From the NCBI RefSeq assembly GCF_017795745.1, contig NZ_CP059067.1, forward strand, positions 4,898,001 to 4,962,000: 64,000 nucleotides of DNA, given 5' to 3'. Shown piece by piece: positions 60,960-64,000 of the stretch (positions are counted from its first letter, which is position 1; each line of letters begins with the position of its first letter). The translations under genes and the position numbers were made by a program. The stretch is from Rhizobacter sp. AJA081-3 (GTDB lineage: Bacteria > Pseudomonadota > Gammaproteobacteria > Burkholderiales > Burkholderiaceae_C). The notes beneath the pieces are model-generated. The model was not told where the DNA came from and ran no database searches. It saw only the letters and a program-made list of their open reading frames with translations.

Positions 60960-62272
60960 GCGGCTGGTGGTCGAAACTCTTTGGCGGCGCGAAGGCGCCC
61001 GATCCTCGGCCCGAGCCCTTGCCCGCGACGGCCGCGGCCGCGCCGTCGCGCGCCGCCGTGCCGGCACCGAGCTTCGGTGCGCGGCGCCCGCTGGTGGGCG
61101 CGAACGGCGAGCTGGCCGGCTTCGAGTTCCGCCTGGCCTCGTCGACCCAGCGCCGCATGCAGGAAGCCAGCGACGGCCCTGCCGCAGCGGCGCACGCGAT
61201 CGCGCTGCTCTCGGCGATGCGCTCGACGCTGGCCGCCGGCCGCCACGCGCTGTGTGAACTGCCGGCCTCGCTGCTGGCGCGGCCGGCGGTGGCCGAGCAG
61301 GTGCCCGACGGGGCCTGGCTGGCCGTGACCGGCGCCTTCGAGCCGGGTGAGAGCCTCGCTGGCGCGCTGACGCAGTGGCGCACGCGTGGCGTGAAACTCG
61401 GTGCGGCCGACGGCGCGCCCGAGCCCCCTGGCGCCAGCTTCGTGCTGCTGCGCCCAGGCGCCGACGGGCTGAATGACGTGCTCAATGGCTGCGTGCGCTG
61501 GCAGCAGACCCAACCTGCGCGCACACGCGTGGCGGTGGATCTGCCTGGGGTCGAGGCCATCGAGCAGGCGCTCGAATGCGGCGTGGCGCTGGCGGCCGGC
61601 CGCGTCGAGTCGGGCGACGCCGCTTTCGCGCAGCGCCGCACGGTGCAGCCTGCGACGCAGCGCCTGTGCCAGCTGCTCAACGACGTGGTGGCCGACCGCG
61701 ACACCGCGCACCTCGGTGCCGAACTGCGTGCCGACCTGGCGCTGTCGTACCGGCTGCTGCGCAGCGTGAACAGCCCGGCGGTGGGACTGTCCAAGCCGAT
61801 CGAGTCGATCGAGCAGGCGGTGATGGTGCTCGGCCGCGGCGAGCTGTACCGCTGGTTGAGCGTGCTGCTGACGGCCTCGGGCAGCGGGCGCAAGGCCTCG
61901 CGCGCGCTGCAGGAAGTGTCGCTGGCGCGCGCCCGGCTGCTCGAGCTGCTGGCCACGGCGCGCGGCAATGCGCCGCCGGCGGCCATGTTCACCGTCGGCC
62001 TGCTGTCGATGCTCGATGCGCTGCTGCAGGTGCCGCTGGCCGAAGCGCTGCAGCCGCTGCAGCTGGCCGAGCCGGCGCGCGAGGCGCTGCTGTCGCACTC
62101 CGGGCCCTGGTGGCCCGACCTTCGGCTGGCGATGGCGATCGAGCGGCACGAGCTCGAGATCAGCGAGGCCCTGGCCGCGGCGCACGGCGGCGTCGACGCG
62201 GTGCTCGCGCTGGCGGAGCAAGCCTGGGCCTGGTCGGCCGAGCTGTCGCGCGCCCAGGCGAATCCGGCATGA
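60956..62272 (+). CDS. HDOD-domain protein with degenerate EAL-like half
   Basis: The 438-residue protein fits the EAL-HDOD (YuxH-like) family: an N-terminal half with GELAGFEFRLAS at the EAL-motif position (FEFRL in place of E-A-L, so no phosphodiesterase activity is expected), and an HDOD domain from about residue 235 (QRLCQLLNDV; LALSYRLLRSVNSPA; SIEQAVMVLG). HDOD proteins are scaffold or signalling adaptors linked to cyclic-di-GMP and motility. Coupled at both ends by 4-base overlaps (ATGA) with the nuclease-like and EamA genes. Confidence 0.82.
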   Translation: MSGWWSKLFGGAKAPDPRPEPLPATAAAAPSRAAVPAPSFGARRPLVGANGELAGFEFRLASSTQRRMQEASDGPAAAAHAIALLSAMRSTLAAGRHALCELPASLLARPAVAEQVPDGAWLAVTGAFEPGESLAGALTQWRTRGVKLGAADGAPEPPGASFVLLRPGADGLNDVLNGCVRWQQTQPARTRVAVDLPGVEAIEQALECGVALAAGRVESGDAAFAQRRTVQPATQRLCQLLNDVVADRDTAHLGAELRADLALSYRLLRSVNSPAVGLSKPIESIEQAVMVLGRGELYRWLSVLLTASGSGRKASRALQEVSLARARLLELLATARGNAPPAAMFTVGLLSMLDALLQVPLAEALQPLQLAEPAREALLSHSGPWWPDLRLAMAIERHELEISEALAAAHGGVDAVLALAEQAWAWSAELSRAQANPA

Positions 62273-63207
62273 CGGAGCACGCGGCGAGAGAGCGCGCGGC
62301 GCTCTGGGCGGCGCTCGCGCTCATCCTCGTGTGGGGTGCGAACTTCAGCGTCCAGAAGGCGGTTTTCGAGGCGCTGTCGCCCGGGGGCTTCCTGTTCGTG
62401 CGCTACCTGATCATGCCGGTGGCCGCGGCGCTGCTGCTGGTGGCCCACTACGGCACGAAGTGGCCCCGGCTGCCGCGGCGCGAGCTGCTCGCACTGCTCA
62501 AGTTGGGCGTGGCCGGGCACCTGCTCCACGTGGGCCTGGTGACTTACGGCATCCACTGGTCCACCGCCTTCTCCAGTTCGCTGATCCTGGCCTGCGGGCC
62601 GGTGTTCACGCTGCTCATCCTGCGCTGGCACGGCATCGAGCACCTCACGCGCGGCCAGGTCGTCGGCGTGACCGTGGCAGTGGTCGGCGTGCTGGTGTTC
62701 CTGTCCGACAAGCTGCTCGGGGGCCAGTGGCAGGCCGGCGGCGGCGACCTGACGCTGCTCGTCGCCGCCTCCTTCTTCTCGTACTACACCGTGGCGGCCA
62801 AGCCGCTGATCGAGCGCCACGGCGGCGTGGTGGTGATGACCTACGGCGTGTTGCTCGGCAGCGCGCCGGTGGTGCTGGTCAGCCTGCCCGCCGGGCTGCA
62901 GGTGCACTGGGCCGAGGTGCCGCCGCTGATCTGGGTCGGCACGCTCTACGCGGTGCTAATCTCGGCCTTCCTCGGCTGGCTGGTGTGGGGCTGGGTCAAC
63001 GCGGTGCGCGGCGTGGCCCGCACCGCGCCGCTGATGTACCTGATGCCGCCGGTGGCCGCGCTGGTGGCGTGGCTGGTCACCGGCGAGCGTTACACCGCGA
63101 TCAAGCTGCTCGGCGCGGCGATCACGCTGGCCGGCGTGGCCTGGGCGCAGTTCGCCTCGGCAAGCACGCGCGACGCGGTGCGCGACTCCGTCCCGCCGGT
63201 GGACTGA
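62269..63207 (+). CDS. EamA-family (DMT) transporter
   Basis: The 312-residue protein has ten hydrophobic helices in two EamA repeats, with LILVWGANFSVQKAVFEALS at the start of the first and APLMYLMPPVAALVAWLVTGE in the second. DMT transporters export metabolites or amino acids. It overlaps the HDOD gene by 4 bases. Substrate unknown. A cobalamin riboswitch follows downstream on the same strand. Confidence 0.88.
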   Translation: MTEHAARERAALWAALALILVWGANFSVQKAVFEALSPGGFLFVRYLIMPVAAALLLVAHYGTKWPRLPRRELLALLKLGVAGHLLHVGLVTYGIHWSTAFSSSLILACGPVFTLLILRWHGIEHLTRGQVVGVTVAVVGVLVFLSDKLLGGQWQAGGGDLTLLVAASFFSYYTVAAKPLIERHGGVVVMTYGVLLGSAPVVLVSLPAGLQVHWAEVPPLIWVGTLYAVLISAFLGWLVWGWVNAVRGVARTAPLMYLMPPVAALVAWLVTGERYTAIKLLGAAITLAGVAWAQFASASTRDAVRDSVPPVD

Positions 63208-63229
63208 CGTCACGGGGCTATCATCGACA

Positions 63230-63448
63230 CGCTTCAGGTGCTTCCGGCCAGTCCTCGGCCGGGAGTTAAACGGGAAGCAGGTGACGCGTCCGCAAGGGCG
63301 CGAAGGCCTGCGCTGCCCCCGCACCGGTAAGCGGGTACACGACCATCTCAGTGCCACTGCGGGCTCACCCCCGTGGGAAGGCGATGGCCGCGGTGCGACT
63401 CCCGTCGCCCCGACCCGCGAGCCCGGATACCGGCCTGCCAAGCGCAGC
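63230..63448 (+). ncRNA. Cobalamin (AdoCbl) riboswitch
   Basis: The conserved core elements occur in order: GGGAAGCAGGTG (about 63281-63292), GCTGCCCCCGCACCGGTAAG (about 63312-63331), CCACTG (about 63354), GTGGGAAGG (about 63373) and the B12 box AGCCCGGATACCGGCCTG (63420-63437). Order and spacing match the class I cobalamin aptamer. It lies upstream of a btuB-like gene, where adenosylcobalamin would reduce expression. Confidence 0.9.
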
Positions 63449-63485
63449 CGCCGGCGACTTTCGGGCCACCGGCATCGCCAACAAT

Positions 63486-63515
63486 GCAGCCTGCGGGGAC
63501 GCTGGCTGCTTGGAG
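63486..63515 (+). promoter_or_regulatory. Hairpin and ribosome-binding site ahead of btuB (candidate expression platform)
   Basis: GCAGCC (63486-63491) and GGCTGC (63504-63509) form a 6-bp stem that ends two bases before GGAG (63512-63515), the ribosome-binding site for ATG 63524. There is no T-run, so control of translation is more likely than termination. Confidence 0.45.
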
Positions 63516-63523
63516 TCCATTCG

Positions 63524-64000
63524 ATGTTCCCTTCCTGTCGTTGCCCGTCCGCATTGCGCGGCCTGGGCCTTCTCGTCTCTTCCACCCTCCCCCTCGTTTC
63601 ATTCGCCGCCGAGCCGCAGACGCTGCAACCGGTGGTCGTCACCGCCACGCGGCTGCCGCAGCCGATCGATACCGTGCTGGCCGACCTGCGCGTCATCGAT
63701 GCCGACACCATCGCCAACGCCGGCCCGATGACGCTGACCGAGCTGCTGCAGACGCGCGGCGGCGTCGAGATCAGCGCCACCGGCGGGCCCGGCCAGGTGT
63801 CGAGCATCTTCCTGCGCGGCAGCAACGCCAGCCACGTCGTGCTGCTGATCGACGGCGTGCGCGTCAACTCGGCGACCGCCGGCACCAACGCCTTCGAGAA
63901 CCTGCCGCTGGCGCAGATCGAGCGCATCGAGATCCTGCGCGGCGTGGGCAGCAGCCTGTACGGCGCCGATGCGATCGGCGGCGTGATCCAGGTGTTCACC
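63524..64000 (+). CDS. btuB: TonB-dependent vitamin B12 receptor, N-terminal part (cut by window edge)
   Basis: The first 159 residues are visible and the frame runs off the right edge. A signal peptide (about 1-28) precedes a TonB-box-like stretch PVVVTATRLPQP and a plug domain (LTELLQTRGGVEI, SIFLRGSNASHVVLLIDGVR, QIERIEILRGVGSSLYGADA). Such receptors import cobalamin across the outer membrane with TonB energy. The adjacent cobalamin riboswitch supports the assignment. A typical BtuB is about 600 residues. Confidence 0.9.
   Translation, partial: MFPSCRCPSALRGLGLLVSSTLPLVSFAAEPQTLQPVVVTATRLPQPIDTVLADLRVIDADTIANAGPMTLTELLQTRGGVEISATGGPGQVSSIFLRGSNASHVVLLIDGVRVNSATAGTNAFENLPLAQIERIEILRGVGSSLYGADAIGGVIQVFT

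Overview
The window is GC-rich, gene-dense bacterial chromosome containing the replication-origin neighbourhood. The order mnmE-yidC-yidD-rnpA-rpmH on the minus strand, then dnaA-dnaN-gyrB on the plus strand, is the conserved origin layout of proteobacteria. Protein sequences, strong codon bias, the long RnpA and the abundance of cyclic-di-GMP genes point to a betaproteobacterium of the order Burkholderiales, probably the Rubrivivax/Leptothrix/Methylibium/Rhizobacter group. That placement is inference from recall, not from a search. I see no rRNA, tRNA, insertion sequence, prophage or CRISPR array.

Layout. 1-11 kb is the core: 3' end of apt, a cyclic-nucleotide-binding-domain protein, mnmE, the rpmH operon, DnaA boxes on both sides of dnaA, then dnaN and gyrB. 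11-20 kb holds signalling genes (two GGDEF proteins and a PAS hybrid histidine kinase) around a fused alpha/beta-hydrolase/Baeyer-Villiger monooxygenase. 20-27 kb is catabolic: a tannase/feruloyl-esterase-like protein facing its MarR regulator, a dioxygenase/VOC/GMC-oxidoreductase run, and an MBL-fold hydrolase. 27-31 kb is a three-gene MacAB-like ABC exporter. 31-40 kb is mixed: a third GGDEF protein, a coupled cyclodeaminase/MaoC/hydratase operon, a SET protein, an exonuclease, a LEA-type lipoprotein and a two-domain kinase. 40-47 kb is a TetR-controlled tripartite RND efflux operon. 47-51 kb has an HNH-like protein divergent from a WYL regulator with duplicated operators, then DUF427, a solute-binding protein and a GNAT enzyme. 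51-53 kb is a FadH-type dienoyl-CoA reductase. 53.7-60.1 kb is a six-gene operon (adaptor, RND pump, DUF2892, OsmC, TDT/SLAC1 channel, CsoR-family repressor). 60-64 kb has a PD-(D/E)XK-like protein, an HDOD protein and an EamA transporter in overlapping frames, then a cobalamin riboswitch ahead of a BtuB-like receptor that runs off the edge.

Regulatory logic is unusually readable. The six-gene operon has a promoter-like sequence (TTGATT, 18 bp, TATACT) whose spacer carries a CsoR/RcnR-type TATACC/GGTATA dyad, and the operon's last gene encodes a CsoR-family repressor with a non-canonical ligand set. The TetR operon begins with two palindromes. The WYL/HNH intergenic region has two identical inverted repeats 56 bp apart. 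The MarR/tannase gap carries a 17-bp inverted repeat. The most promising undescribed unit is the CsoR-governed RND/TDT/OsmC/DUF2892 operon, followed by the HNH/WYL pair and the hydrolase-monooxygenase fusion.
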